A DNA stretch of 64,000 nucleotides from Streptomyces sp. RB17 (lineage in GTDB: Bacteria; Actinomycetota; Actinomycetes; Streptomycetales; Streptomycetaceae). Under the pieces are notes generated by a model, which made no database searches, was not told where the DNA came from, and was given only the letters and a program-made list of their open reading frames with translations. Position numbers and translations under genes: made by a program. The DNA lies in contig NZ_WEGL01000005.1 of NCBI RefSeq assembly GCF_009604455.1, positions 434,001 to 498,000 of the forward strand. Reading direction: 5' to 3'. Positions 26,317 to 35,165 of this stretch are shown here, in pieces. Every line of letters starts with the position of its first letter. The stretch's first letter is position 1.

Positions 26317-27498
26317 ATGAACGCGCTGCACGACACCCTGCACCGGTACGTCGAGCAGGGGAAGGTGCCGGGAGCCCTCGGCCTCGTCGCCCGCGGCGAC
26401 GCTGTCGAGGTGGTGTCCGCCGGCTCGGTGGACACCCACGGCACGGCCCCGATGGCGAGGGACACGATCTTCCGTATCGCGTCCATCACCAAGCCCATCA
26501 CAGCGGCGGCGGTCCTGATGCTGGTGGAAGAAGGGCGACTCGCCCTGGACGCTCCGGTCGAGGAGTGGCTGCCGGAGTTGGCGAAGCCGAGCGTGGTGCG
26601 CACCCTCGACTCCCCGGTCGCGGACGTCGTTCCGGCCACCCGCCCGATCACGGTGGAGCACCTGCTCAGCTCCCGCACCGGCTGGGGCTTCCCCGCCGAC
26701 TTCTCCCTGCCTGCGGTGCAGTCCCTGTTCACGGTGCAGAAGGACGGCCGCGCCCTGCAGGACTGGCCGGACGCGGACACCTGGTTGAGCCTGCTCGCGC
26801 AGGTGCCGATGCTGCACCAGCCGGGAGACGCCTGGCTGTACGGCACCTCCTCCGACCTCCAGGGGATCCTGGTCGCCCGGGCGTCGGGCCGTACGTTCCC
26901 GGACTTCCTCGCGGAACGGATCTTCGAGCCGCTGGGCATGGAGGACACGGCCTTCGAGGTCCCCGAGCCGAAACGGCACCGCTTCACCTCCTCCTACGCC
27001 GCGACCCCCGAGGGAACCCTGGAACTGACCGACACCCCCGACGGCCAGTGGAGCAGCCTCCCGCGCTTCCACTCGGGCGGTGGCGGTCTGGTCTCCACGG
27101 CCGACGACTGGCTGGCCTTCGCCCGCATGCTGCTGAACGCGGGCGAGAGCAACGGCCACCGCCTCCTCAGCCCCGCCTCGGTCAGCCGCATGACCACCAA
27201 CCACCTCACGGCCGAACAGCGCGCCGACGCCACGCTCTTCCTGGAGGGCCAGGGCTGGGGATACGGCGGCCAGGTCGACGTCACCCCGGCCGACCCCTGG
27301 AACGTCCCCGGCCGCTACGGCTGGGTGGGCGGCACGGGGACGACGGCACATGTCGTCCCGTCCACGGGAACGGTCGCGATCCTCCTGACGCAGGTGGCGA
27401 TGGAAAACCCGACACCGACGCCGCTGATGCGGGACTTCTGGAGGAGTGCGGCGATCTCCGGCACCAGCTGCACGCCTGCAGCGACCTCAGGCTCATGA
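26317..27498 (+). CDS. Serine hydrolase of the beta-lactamase (class C-like) family
   Basis: A 393-residue protein with the penicillin-binding/class C fold. The nucleophile motif is SITKP in FRIASITKPITAAAVLML (about residue 54), the Tyr motif lies in WLYGTSSD, and the third box region is HSGGGGLVSTADDW. Without a signal peptide it is probably a cytoplasmic esterase or peptidase rather than a resistance enzyme. The ATG at 26317 follows GGAAGG; the earlier in-frame start would add residues that are not conserved. Confidence 0.85.
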   Translation: MNALHDTLHRYVEQGKVPGALGLVARGDAVEVVSAGSVDTHGTAPMARDTIFRIASITKPITAAAVLMLVEEGRLALDAPVEEWLPELAKPSVVRTLDSPVADVVPATRPITVEHLLSSRTGWGFPADFSLPAVQSLFTVQKDGRALQDWPDADTWLSLLAQVPMLHQPGDAWLYGTSSDLQGILVARASGRTFPDFLAERIFEPLGMEDTAFEVPEPKRHRFTSSYAATPEGTLELTDTPDGQWSSLPRFHSGGGGLVSTADDWLAFARMLLNAGESNGHRLLSPASVSRMTTNHLTAEQRADATLFLEGQGWGYGGQVDVTPADPWNVPGRYGWVGGTGTTAHVVPSTGTVAILLTQVAMENPTPTPLMRDFWRSAAISGTSCTPAATSGS

Positions 27499-27615
27499 TC
27501 ACGTGATCGACGCCGACTGAGACCCACTTCCGAAGAACTGTTATCCGAGGCGCGTCGAGCGATCTCCCAGGTATCGGACACAATCGTTCGGCCTCGATGA
27601 CAGGAAGCATTTGAT

Positions 27616-29253
27616 ATGGGTACGCAGGACGCGGCGGAGACGGCGATACTGGTCACGGCCGCCCGAGAGGGCGACACGCAGGCTCAGGACGCGCTGGTCA
27701 ACGCCTACCTCCCGCTGGTCTACAACATTGTGGGCCGAGCCCTGAACGGCTCGGTGGACGTCGACGACGTGGTGCAGGAGACCATGTTGCGCGCCCTGGA
27801 CGGGCTGGCGGAACTGCGTACGCCCGAGCGCTTTCGCTCCTGGCTCGTGGCGATCGCGATGAACCAGGTACGGGCGCACTGGCAGAACCGGCGCTCCGCC
27901 CCGGGCACGATGGACGAAGCCCAGGATCTGGCCGATCCGGGGGCCGACTTCGTCGATCTGACGGTGGTCCAGCTCCAGCTCGCCGGACAGCGCCAGGAGA
28001 CAGCACAGGCGACGCGCTGGCTGGAGCCCGATGACCGGGGACTGCTGTCACTGTGGTGGCTGGAGTGCGCCGGCGAGCTCACCCGGGCCGACGTGGCCGC
28101 CGCCTTGGACCTGTCGCCCCAGCACACAGCGGTACGCGTACAGCGGATGAAGGCGCAGCTCGAGGCTGCCCGCGTGGTCGTACGAGCGCTCGACGCGCGG
28201 CCACGCTGCGAGGAACTCCGCATCGTGCTGGCTTCGTGGGACGGCCGGCCCTCGGCTCTGTGGCGTAAGCGAATAGCCAGGCACGCACGCGGGTGTGCCC
28301 GCTGCAGCGGACTGTGGAGCGGTCTGATGCCCGCGGAAGGACTGCTGGCCGGTCTGGCGCTGGTCGCGGTGTCGCCCGCGCTGCCGGCCAAGATGTCCGC
28401 GTTGTCGGGGAGCCTTGCCCCGGCAGGTTCTGCCGCACGACCCGGCGTCACCCGGGGCGACACCGGATCGGGCCCGGGCGCCGCACGACGTGGCATACGG
28501 GGCGGCGCGACAGGCTCGCGCCGCCAGTCCCGTCTACGTCGGCGTATGCGGCGCCGAGCTGCCGGTGGGGCCGTCGTCGCGGCCTGCGTCGTCGGTGGTG
28601 GTCTGTGGTACTTCGGTACGGACTCCGGAACCGGCCGCGACACCGCGAGCGCGGAGCGAAGAGCGGCCGTCCCCGTACCGGACCTCGTCGCCACGCCCGG
28701 TGCCGGGGGTGTGTCGCCGTCTGCCTCACCCTCTCCGTCACGGCCGAAGCCGAAGAAGTCGCGGGCCGCCAAGGCGGGGGGCCGTGCAACGGAGAGCCGG
28801 CCCGCCGACCGACAGCCCGCCCGTCCGACTGCGACCCGGGCGAGCACGCCGCCGGCTCCGTCGGCCCCGGCCGACGACGTCGGCCAGGTCGTTGCGCTCG
28901 TGAACAAGGAGCGGGCAGGCGCCGGCTGTGGTCCCCTCACCGAGGACCCGCAACTGGAGAAGGCGGCCCAGAGCCACTCCGACGACATGGCCGCTCGTCA
29001 GTTCTTCGACCACACCAACCCCGACGGCGCGGACCCCGGACAGCGCATCACGGCCGCCGGCTATCGCTGGTCCACGTATGGCGAGAACATCGCCCGAGGC
29101 CAGCAGACCGCCGCAGCCGTCATGGAGTCCTGGATGAACAGTCCGGGTCACAGGGCGAACATTCTCAACTGCTCGTTCAAGGACGTCGGCGTGGGCGTGC
29201 ACAAGGGTGCCGGCGGCCCGTGGTGGACCCAGGACTTCGGCGCGAAGCTGTGA
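27616..29253 (+). CDS. ECF sigma factor fused to zinc finger, membrane helix and extracellular CAP domain
   Basis: A 545-residue one-protein signalling device. Sigma region 2 (about 15-85: LPLVYNIVGRALNGSVDVDDVVQETMLRAL) and region 4 (about 148-190: LTRADVAAALDLSPQHTAVRVQRMK) are followed by an anti-sigma-like zinc motif H223-X3-C227-X2-C230, an Arg-rich linker, a single membrane helix (about 315-334), a Pro/Ser-rich extracellular linker and a CAP/SCP domain (about 425-543, with HTNPDG, YGENIA and NSPGHRANILN). The sigma part would sit in the cytoplasm and the CAP domain outside, so proteolytic release is plausible. The ATG has AGGAAG upstream. Confidence 0.85.
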   Translation: MGTQDAAETAILVTAAREGDTQAQDALVNAYLPLVYNIVGRALNGSVDVDDVVQETMLRALDGLAELRTPERFRSWLVAIAMNQVRAHWQNRRSAPGTMDEAQDLADPGADFVDLTVVQLQLAGQRQETAQATRWLEPDDRGLLSLWWLECAGELTRADVAAALDLSPQHTAVRVQRMKAQLEAARVVVRALDARPRCEELRIVLASWDGRPSALWRKRIARHARGCARCSGLWSGLMPAEGLLAGLALVAVSPALPAKMSALSGSLAPAGSAARPGVTRGDTGSGPGAARRGIRGGATGSRRQSRLRRRMRRRAAGGAVVAACVVGGGLWYFGTDSGTGRDTASAERRAAVPVPDLVATPGAGGVSPSASPSPSRPKPKKSRAAKAGGRATESRPADRQPARPTATRASTPPAPSAPADDVGQVVALVNKERAGAGCGPLTEDPQLEKAAQSHSDDMAARQFFDHTNPDGADPGQRITAAGYRWSTYGENIARGQQTAAAVMESWMNSPGHRANILNCSFKDVGVGVHKGAGGPWWTQDFGAKL

Positions 29254-29346
29254 CGGCATCCGCGGGCCCCGTTCGCCTGCGGCACCTATGAGCCTGAGCG
29301 GGGGACGCGAACAGAGCCGTTCCCTGCGGGCGCGTGCACCCGTCGA

Positions 29347-30645
29347 TCACGGCATGGCGTCGGTACGAGAGGGTCCGATCGTGACCCGAGCGGGCACCGG
29401 AGGCTGGTCCGGCCAGGTGAACGCGTACCGGGGATCGCCCCCACGGACCAGCCGTACGAAGCGCAGGAGTTCGCGGACGATGCCTGCATTGCCCATCGCC
29501 CAGCCGGTGCACGGTTCGAGGTCGCTCGGAGTGGCCCGGTGCTCGACGTTGGACCAGCGGGCGCCGTCCGTGTCCCGGACGGCACGGGCGGCCAGGTCCG
29601 CGACCAGGACGTGGGCGAAGTCGTACCCGTCGTGCTGTTCGGCGATCCGGTCACAGGCCAGGGCGAGGACGCCCGCGGTTCCGCAGCAACGGCCGCTGTT
29701 GTCCCAGAAGCCGGGGCGCAGCCGTCGGGGCAGGCCGGAGTGGGTGACCGTGTGCCAGCAGCGGTCGGCGAGGGCGGGCCAGACCGGGTCGCCCGTGACG
29801 TCCCGCAGGAGCCGGAAGACCTGGGCATCGCCGGCCGGGCCATGGCACCAGCCGAAGCTGATGGGTGCGATCACCTCGGGCCGGTACTGAGGTGTGGAGT
29901 GCGGCACGAGGAAGCCGTCCGGGCCGGCCTCGTCACGCGCCACGACGTTCGCGGCACCGGCCAGCGCCAGTTCGACCAGGTCCGTACGGCCGGTTGCCCG
30001 GCCGACCCGGGCCAGGGCCAGGACGATGCCGAGTGAGCCGTGCGAGATGTGGTGCAGACGGGAGTCGATGCCCGCGCGGTGCGCCCACTGCACGCCCGCC
30101 GGGGTCTGCTCGGCCGTCCGCACATACGGTTCCATGGCGAGCACGGCCAGTTCGGCGTCGCCGGCCACGAGCGCGCCGAGGCCGATCCCCGCGTTGCCGC
30201 CCATCAGCTCGAACAGCTCGCCCCAGCGGGTCCCGTCGAAGCGGGACCGCACGCGTTCCAGCGCGCGGTCCGCGGCCGCGCCGGCCGCCTTGCCGCCGAG
30301 TTCGTCGTGAACGGCCCGCAGGACCACGGCCATTCCGGTGCGGCCGAAGTAGAGGGAGTCGTCGTCGAATCCGTCGACGGAGCCGACGAGTCCGCGGGCC
30401 GCGCGCAGGGCGGCATCGGCGTAGGAGTCGTCGCCGAAGTGCCGCCAAGCCTCCAGGAGTACGGCGACGATCCCGGCCATACCGCTGTAGAGCGTCGGGT
30501 TGGGTTCGTCGTCCGAGGGCCTGGTCGTCCAGGAAAGGCCCCCGCCGGCCGTCTCCCGCGCCGCCGCGGTCAGCCACCGCAGCCCGTCCATCGCCAGTTC
30601 CTCGACCTCGTCGACCGCCACGGCCGGGGCTTGTGGTGCCGTCAC
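29347..30645 (-). CDS. LanC-like (lanthionine cyclase family) protein with a CCG zinc motif
   Basis: A 432-residue stand-alone LanC-family protein made of repeated alpha-toroid motifs (GMAGIVAVLLEAW, GNAGIGLGALV, HGSLGIVLALARVG, GTAGVLALA, GNAGIVRELL). Probable zinc ligands are C267 in FGWCHGPAGD and C320/C321 in GRCCGTAGV; the third ligand is Cys where most LanC enzymes have His (CHG), as in ProcM-type cyclases. No dehydratase or obvious precursor peptide lies nearby, so its substrate is unknown; LanC-like proteins can also add glutathione. The GTG at 30645 is the likely start, with a weak ribosome binding site. Confidence 0.85.
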   Translation of the reverse strand: MTAPQAPAVAVDEVEELAMDGLRWLTAAARETAGGGLSWTTRPSDDEPNPTLYSGMAGIVAVLLEAWRHFGDDSYADAALRAARGLVGSVDGFDDDSLYFGRTGMAVVLRAVHDELGGKAAGAAADRALERVRSRFDGTRWGELFELMGGNAGIGLGALVAGDAELAVLAMEPYVRTAEQTPAGVQWAHRAGIDSRLHHISHGSLGIVLALARVGRATGRTDLVELALAGAANVVARDEAGPDGFLVPHSTPQYRPEVIAPISFGWCHGPAGDAQVFRLLRDVTGDPVWPALADRCWHTVTHSGLPRRLRPGFWDNSGRCCGTAGVLALACDRIAEQHDGYDFAHVLVADLAARAVRDTDGARWSNVEHRATPSDLEPCTGWAMGNAGIVRELLRFVRLVRGGDPRYAFTWPDQPPVPARVTIGPSRTDAMP

Positions 30646-30899
30646 AGGCCCACTCTCGCATGATCGTACGTAGCCGCACAGAGGGCAGTGCCCTGGAACC
30701 CCTGCGTCGGTGCGGTACCAAGGGCTGAGGACCGCGATCTGCCGGCCTCCGTCGGCGTCGGCACCGCAGCCTGGCGAAATTCGGAGACGGCCGCCCTCGC
30801 TTCGCCCCACTTCGCCGCCGCTCGCAGGCGGAAGGACTTCCTCCGGGCTTCGTAGGCTCGCTGGGCGACCGTGAGCCGCTGCTGGCTAAGCTCCCGTCC

Positions 30900-31421
30900 A
30901 TGGCTCATGACCTCGGCTTCACATGCTCATGCTGCGGGCAGTACCACGCAGAGCTTCCGATGGGTTACTCCACCATGGCGCCTGACGTCTGGGATCAGCG
31001 CTTCGCCGACGATCCCGACAGCATGCTCTCTTCCGACCAGTGCGTCATCAAAGGCCAGCACTACTTCGTCAAGGGCCTGATCGAGATACCCGTGATCGGC
31101 CGGGGGGACCCCTTCTCCTGGGGCGTCTGGGTCTCTTTGAGCCGAGACAACTTCGCCCGAGCTCTTGAGAGGTGGAACACGCCCGGCCGCGAGGCGGAGA
31201 AGCCGTATTTCGGCTGGCTGACCACCGAGCTGAGCCTGTATGCGCCCAGCACCCTCAACCTGAGGACGCACGCCCATACCCGACCGGTCGGCCGGCGCCC
31301 CTTCATCGAGCTGGAACCCACCGACCATCCGCTCGCCGTCGAGCAGCGCACCGGCATCACCGAGGACCGCGTGCGCGAAATCGCGGAGGCCGTCCTCCAC
31401 CCCAACAGGGACGATCTTTGA
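30900..31421 (+). CDS. DUF2199 domain protein
   Basis: A 173-residue cytoplasmic protein of the DUF2199 family: it opens FTCSCCGQYHAELPMGYSTMAPD, with a CxxC pair, and contains WGVWVSLSRDNFARALERW and LRTHAHTRPVGRRPFIELEPTDHPLAVEQ. These proteins have no assigned function known to me. It diverges from the LanC-like gene. The start at 30900 is the first plausible Met before the conserved region; no strong ribosome binding site is seen. Confidence 0.85.
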   Translation: MAHDLGFTCSCCGQYHAELPMGYSTMAPDVWDQRFADDPDSMLSSDQCVIKGQHYFVKGLIEIPVIGRGDPFSWGVWVSLSRDNFARALERWNTPGREAEKPYFGWLTTELSLYAPSTLNLRTHAHTRPVGRRPFIELEPTDHPLAVEQRTGITEDRVREIAEAVLHPNRDDL

Positions 31422-31655
31422 TCCACTTCGTGGAACGGGGAGAGCTGGGAGCCCTGCACCTCACCGCGGCGCACCCACCCAACGTCGGCCCGCCACATGC
31501 GGGGAGGCACGGTAGGTCCCACCTGGCCTCAACGGCGGCTACACCGTGCGTCGACCCGTCTCCTTCAGGTGGCTGCGGGGCCGTACGCGACGACCGCATG
31601 GCCTTATGAGACTGGTGCCCGGCCCACCCGATCGCCGTCCTGGCAAGATGGCGGC

Positions 31656-32009
31656 ATGGAACGTGTGCTTGGAATCGGTGGATACTTCCTGCGGGCCGCC
31701 GACCCGGCGGCCCTGAACGCGTGGTATCGCGATTGCCTGGGCCTGGACGCCGATGAGAACGGGCTGTGGCGTCAGGCAGTCGGGCCGACGGTGTTCGCGA
31801 CGTTCGAGTCCGAGACCGACTACTTCGGGTCCCGCGCTCAGCAGACCATGCTCAACTTCCGCGTCCGCGACCTCGATGCGATGCTCGCGCAATTGCGCGC
31901 CAGGGGAGCGGACGTGGCCGAAGAGACTCAGGACATGGAGGGCGTCGGCCGATTCGGCTGGGTCACCGATCCCCAGGGTAATCGGGTCGAGCTGTGGCAG
32001 CCCGCCTGA
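31656..32009 (+). CDS. VOC-family (glyoxalase-like) protein
   Basis: A 117-residue vicinal-oxygen-chelate protein: VLGIGGYFLRAADPAALNAWYRDCLGLDAD at the N-terminus and FGWVTDPQGNRVELWQP at the C-terminus, where the Glu of VELW is the usual metal ligand. It is distinct from the VOC protein at 25796. The metal, substrate and partner genes are not evident. The ribosome binding site is weak; the ATG at 31656 gives the standard family length. Confidence 0.85.
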   Translation: MERVLGIGGYFLRAADPAALNAWYRDCLGLDADENGLWRQAVGPTVFATFESETDYFGSRAQQTMLNFRVRDLDAMLAQLRARGADVAEETQDMEGVGRFGWVTDPQGNRVELWQPA

Positions 32010-32164
32010 CCGAGTCCGGACGCCGGTGCGCCGCCCCGCCGACGAGCAGGCCTGCGCCCGCGCACCCTGGCCCGACCGCATGCTCGTGAGGTCGTCCCGA
32101 TCACGGACCAGGAGGTGCCGCCGGCCCCGTCCCGGACGTGCGCACCGTTTCCTACACTCGCCGG

Positions 32165-32389
32165 ATGAGCAACTACACGTGCACTCATTGCGGCACAGTC
32201 GGTCTGATGGAGGGTTTCATAGAGGACGCCGGCGAGCACTCGCGTGGTTACGCACGCTGGATCGAGGGCGCGTTGGAGCGGGGGATTTTCGGGGGTGCCA
32301 AGCGTATGGGCCGACCCCGGCGGCAGATAGAGGCGTTCCGATGCCCCAAGTGCGGGCACTTGGAACTGTTCGCCACCGGCGAGGTGTAG
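32165..32389 (+). CDS. Small zinc-ribbon protein
   Basis: A 74-residue protein with two CxxC pairs, YTCTHCGTVG near the start and FRCPKCGHLELFA near the end, which together form a zinc ribbon. The middle is basic and may contact nucleic acid. It looks like one of the many short zinc-ribbon proteins of Streptomyces; its role is unknown. The ATG at 32165 begins just before the first Cys pair. Confidence 0.6.
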   Translation: MSNYTCTHCGTVGLMEGFIEDAGEHSRGYARWIEGALERGIFGGAKRMGRPRRQIEAFRCPKCGHLELFATGEV

Positions 32390-32747
32390 GAGGCGGCCTC
32401 GTTGTCCCTGGCGCCCCGTACGGGCCGGCGTATGCGGCACACCGGGGCGCCTACGGGCTCCAGGCGCCCGCCTCGAGCTGCTGGTCCGCGTGTGCTCCAA
32501 CTCGACAGCCAGGTTCCATCCGCGCCGCCGGGACCCGTTCCGGCGGGAGGCCCGTTGCCGGGGCAACCCCCGGGCAGATGAACGCGAGGAGTGGAGGGGC
32601 CATCGGCAGCCAACGGCTGTTTGACGGGTCTTCATTGCCAGGCACCTGAAGGCCGTGACGGCGCACCACTACTCTCCTACCGCCTGATCAGAAAGGACCT
32701 GATCAGTGGAGAACCTCCCCGCTCACCGCCCACACAGGAGGTCCACC
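32390..32747. other. Intergenic stretch with two possible hairpins
   Basis: No gene is recognised. GGCGCCCCG (32410-32418) pairs with CGGGGCGCC (32443-32451) and could terminate the zinc-ribbon gene. Just before the phosphoesterase, CTGATCAG occurs twice (32684-32691, 32699-32706), able to form a hairpin or serve as protein-binding sites. Confidence 0.4.
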
Positions 32748-33632
32748 GTGTCCTTGCTGTCCCGCATCAAGCGCTCGCGCCGGGCGCTCTCCCTCGTCCC
32801 CGCCCTCCCCGCCGCCCTGGTCGGGGTGTGGGCCGCCGCCCCGGCCGCGCAGGCCGCCGCTCTGCCCACCCCCGACCACGTGGTCGTGGTGGTGTTCGAG
32901 AACCACTCCTACGAGCAGGTCATCGGCAGCTCCAGCGCCCCGTACCTGAACAACACGCTGAAGGCCGGCGGCGGCAACCTCACCAACTCGTTCGCCATCA
33001 CCCACCCCAGCCAGCCGAACTACCTGGACCTGTTCTCCGGGAACAACCAGGGCATCACCACCGACAACTGCTACACCCCGCAGTTCAGCAGCGCCGCGAA
33101 CCTCGGCTCCGAACTCATCGCCGCCGGGAAGACCTGGGGCAGCTACAACGAGGGCCTGCCCTCCGAAGGCTCCACGGCGTGCACCAACTCCGCGACCAAG
33201 TACGCCCGCAAGCACAACCCGTGGTTCGCCTTCAGCAACGTACCGCTGAACACGGCACACACGTTCACGAAGTTCCCGATGGACTACACCACCCTGCCCA
33301 AGGTCTCGTTCGTCATCCCGAACCTGTGCGACGACATGCACGACTGCTCCATCACGACGGGCGACAACTGGCTGAAGAACAACCTCGGCGCCTACGCCAC
33401 CTGGGCCCAGACTCACAACAGCATCCTGGCCGTCACGTTCGACGAGGACGACAGCTCGCACAGCAACCACATCGCCACGGTGTTCTACGGCGCGCACGTC
33501 GCGCCGGGCAGTTCCACCGCGACGCACTACAACCACTACGACACGCTGCGCACCCTCGAGGACCTGGCCGGGCTGACCACTCACGCCGGGGCCGCGGCCA
33601 ACGCCTCCGACATCGCGGGCATCTGGAACTGA
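32748..33632 (+). CDS. Secreted phosphoesterase (acid phosphatase / PF04185-like)
   Basis: A 294-residue exported enzyme. The signal peptide covers about residues 1-38 (basic start, then LSLVPALPAALVGVWAAAPAAQA). The mature part begins with the metal-site motif HVVVVVFENHSYEQVIG, and has ITHPSQPNYLDLFSG and LAVTFDEDDSSHSNHIATVFYG, typical of the alkaline-phosphatase-like phosphoesterase family that includes acid phosphatases and phospholipase C. The GTG at 32748 follows AGGAGG by six bases and is preferred over the GTG 42 bases upstream. A perfect hairpin follows at 33681. Confidence 0.88.
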   Translation: MSLLSRIKRSRRALSLVPALPAALVGVWAAAPAAQAAALPTPDHVVVVVFENHSYEQVIGSSSAPYLNNTLKAGGGNLTNSFAITHPSQPNYLDLFSGNNQGITTDNCYTPQFSSAANLGSELIAAGKTWGSYNEGLPSEGSTACTNSATKYARKHNPWFAFSNVPLNTAHTFTKFPMDYTTLPKVSFVIPNLCDDMHDCSITTGDNWLKNNLGAYATWAQTHNSILAVTFDEDDSSHSNHIATVFYGAHVAPGSSTATHYNHYDTLRTLEDLAGLTTHAGAAANASDIAGIWN

Positions 33633-33680
33633 CCGTGAGTCAGGCTCAGCACATCACCGGCCCGCGCCGCTGAACCAGCA

Positions 33681-33716
33681 GCAGGACCGTCGTCTCGCCC
33701 GAGGCGACGGTCCTGC
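33681..33716. terminator. Terminator hairpin after the phosphoesterase gene
   Basis: GCAGGACCGTCG at 33681-33692 is exactly inverted at 33705-33716 (12-bp stem, 12-base loop), 49 bases after the stop codon. Confidence 0.7.
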
Positions 33717-33886
33717 ACCCCGCCCCGCGACCGCCCCGTGTCCCCACCACTCGGCCGGCTGCGCCGACACCGAGTCGAGGCTCCCCAGTGCTCCAGCAGG
33801 TAATCGCCGACCAGCACGGCCGCGACCGGGTGGAAGGCCTGGCTTCGAGGCGGCGGCGTCGCCTCTCGGGTGGCAGGATCAGAGTC

Positions 33887-34240
33887 GTGTCCGTCATGAA
33901 CAAGCTGCAGATCAAGCCCGGTCAGAGTGTCGTGGTACTGGGCCGGCCCGACGACGTCCATCTGGATGTGGAGGCCGCGGTTGACGCGGCGTCGGCCGAT
34001 GCGGTGCTCGTCTTCGTGACCACCTCGGGTGATCTTCTCGGGGCGGATGCCGAGGCGGTGCTCGCCGCCGCGCGGCGCGATGCCCTCGCCTGGGTGGCCT
34101 ACCCGAAGGGCGGGAAGCTCGGAACGGATCTGAACCGGGACACGTTGGCCGCCGCGCTCTCCGAGCGCGGTGTACGGCCCGTGCGCCAGGTTGCGATCGA
34201 CGACACCTGGTCGGCGCTCCGGTTCCGGCCTGCCGACTGA
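33887..34240 (+). CDS. DUF3052-like small protein
   Basis: A 117-residue soluble protein: KLQIKPGQSVVVLGRPDDV, then AVLVFVTTSGDLLGADAEA, LAWVAYPKGGKLGTDLNRD and the ending RQVAIDDTWSALRFRPAD. The IDDxWSALRF ending and YPKGG motif match a small actinobacterial family I associate with DUF3052; its function is unknown. The GTG at 33887 (AGGA eight bases upstream) is taken as the start; an in-frame ATG nine bases later is possible. Confidence 0.75.
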   Translation: MSVMNKLQIKPGQSVVVLGRPDDVHLDVEAAVDAASADAVLVFVTTSGDLLGADAEAVLAAARRDALAWVAYPKGGKLGTDLNRDTLAAALSERGVRPVRQVAIDDTWSALRFRPAD

Positions 34241-34330
34241 TCGCGGCAGCACTTCACCAGACGGTGGTTGCGAGGACACCAGTGCGTGGCGACGCCATGG
34301 GCCTGCTTGCGCGATTCGAGGGGGACCCGG

Positions 34331-35038
34331 TCAGTCCAGGGCGAAGGTGTCCGCGAGCGCGTCCATCTGTGCCGTGAGCAACGTGCCTGCGTCGTGGCCC
34401 ATGCCACGGAACTGGCCGGAGACTTCCAGGCTCACGGCGCCATGGAGCTGGGTCCAGGCCAGCACGGCTCCGGCCAGGGCCGTCCCCTCGCCGTCCGCGC
34501 CGACGTGTCCGCGGGCCCATTCGGCAACCGCGGTGTCCTCATGGGCCCACCTCGTCATCTGGTCCACGAGTGGCCGCACCGAGGGAGCGGGCTCCGCACC
34601 CTCGAAGCAGGCCAGGAACGGCCCCAGCACCGACCGTGCGCTGTCCAGGGTGTCGGGCGGGGCCGTGTAGCCCGGCACCGGGGTGCCCTCGATCAGCAGA
34701 TAGCGATGAGGGTGCGCGACGGCCCAGGCGCGCACGGCCGTCGCGAGAGACTGCAGGCGCAGCCGCGGGGCCCCATCCGAGGGCACCGCGTCGGCCGCCG
34801 CCGCGACCGCGGCTCCAAGGTCCGTGTAGGCGTCGCGGATGAGGTCGGTCAGCAGCGCGTCACGGCTGTCGAAGTAGCGGTACAGAGCGGGGCCGGACAG
34901 GCCGACCTCCTTGGCGATCCGGGTCAGCGCCACGGACGCCGTACCGCCCTCCGCGAGTTGCCTGAGCGCGATCTCCTTGATCTCCGCGCGTGTCCGCTCC
35001 CGGTAGCGGGCCCTCGGGCTGAGCGATGCGTCGGCCAT
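34331..35038 (-). CDS. TetR-family regulator with WHG-type C-terminal domain
   Basis: A 235-residue repressor. The helix-turn-helix is RAEIKEIALRQLAEGGTASVALTRIAKEVGLSGPALYRYFDSRDALLTDLI at about residues 20-70; the C-terminal part (AWAVAHPHRYLLIEGTPVPGY, LAWTQLHGAVSLEVSGQF) is the WHG domain type. The ATG at 35038 follows AAAGGAG. It diverges from the NAD(P)-binding enzyme at 35166, with an imperfect dyad between, so it probably represses that enzyme and the downstream exporter. Confidence 0.9.
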   Translation of the reverse strand: MADASLSPRARYRERTRAEIKEIALRQLAEGGTASVALTRIAKEVGLSGPALYRYFDSRDALLTDLIRDAYTDLGAAVAAAADAVPSDGAPRLRLQSLATAVRAWAVAHPHRYLLIEGTPVPGYTAPPDTLDSARSVLGPFLACFEGAEPAPSVRPLVDQMTRWAHEDTAVAEWARGHVGADGEGTALAGAVLAWTQLHGAVSLEVSGQFRGMGHDAGTLLTAQMDALADTFALD

Positions 35039-35100
35039 CAGCGACTCCTTTCGCGATCTCGTGACACACCTTAACGCCGGTCCTGACCAGCCACTTTTGC

Positions 35101-35130
35101 TAGACATTCTAACTGGAGTTACAGTCTCTA
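35101..35130. promoter_or_regulatory. Imperfect 13-bp inverted repeat, likely TetR operator
   Basis: TAGACATTCTAAC at 35101-35113 faces GTTACAGTCTCTA at 35118-35130; 10 of 13 positions are symmetric, with the core TAACT-GG-AGTTA. It sits between the TetR gene and the divergent enzyme gene. Confidence 0.55.
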
Positions 35131-35165
35131 ACTAAACAGAGTATGGATAACCCAAGGAGTCGGTC

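Noticed and set aside
30642..30908. An 88-codon frame just upstream of the LanC-like gene with a GTGA overlap, considered as a lanthipeptide precursor
   Set aside because: Only one Cys near the end, no clear leader or core pattern, weak ribosome binding site, and codon third-position GC falls in the second half. It remains possible but unsupported.
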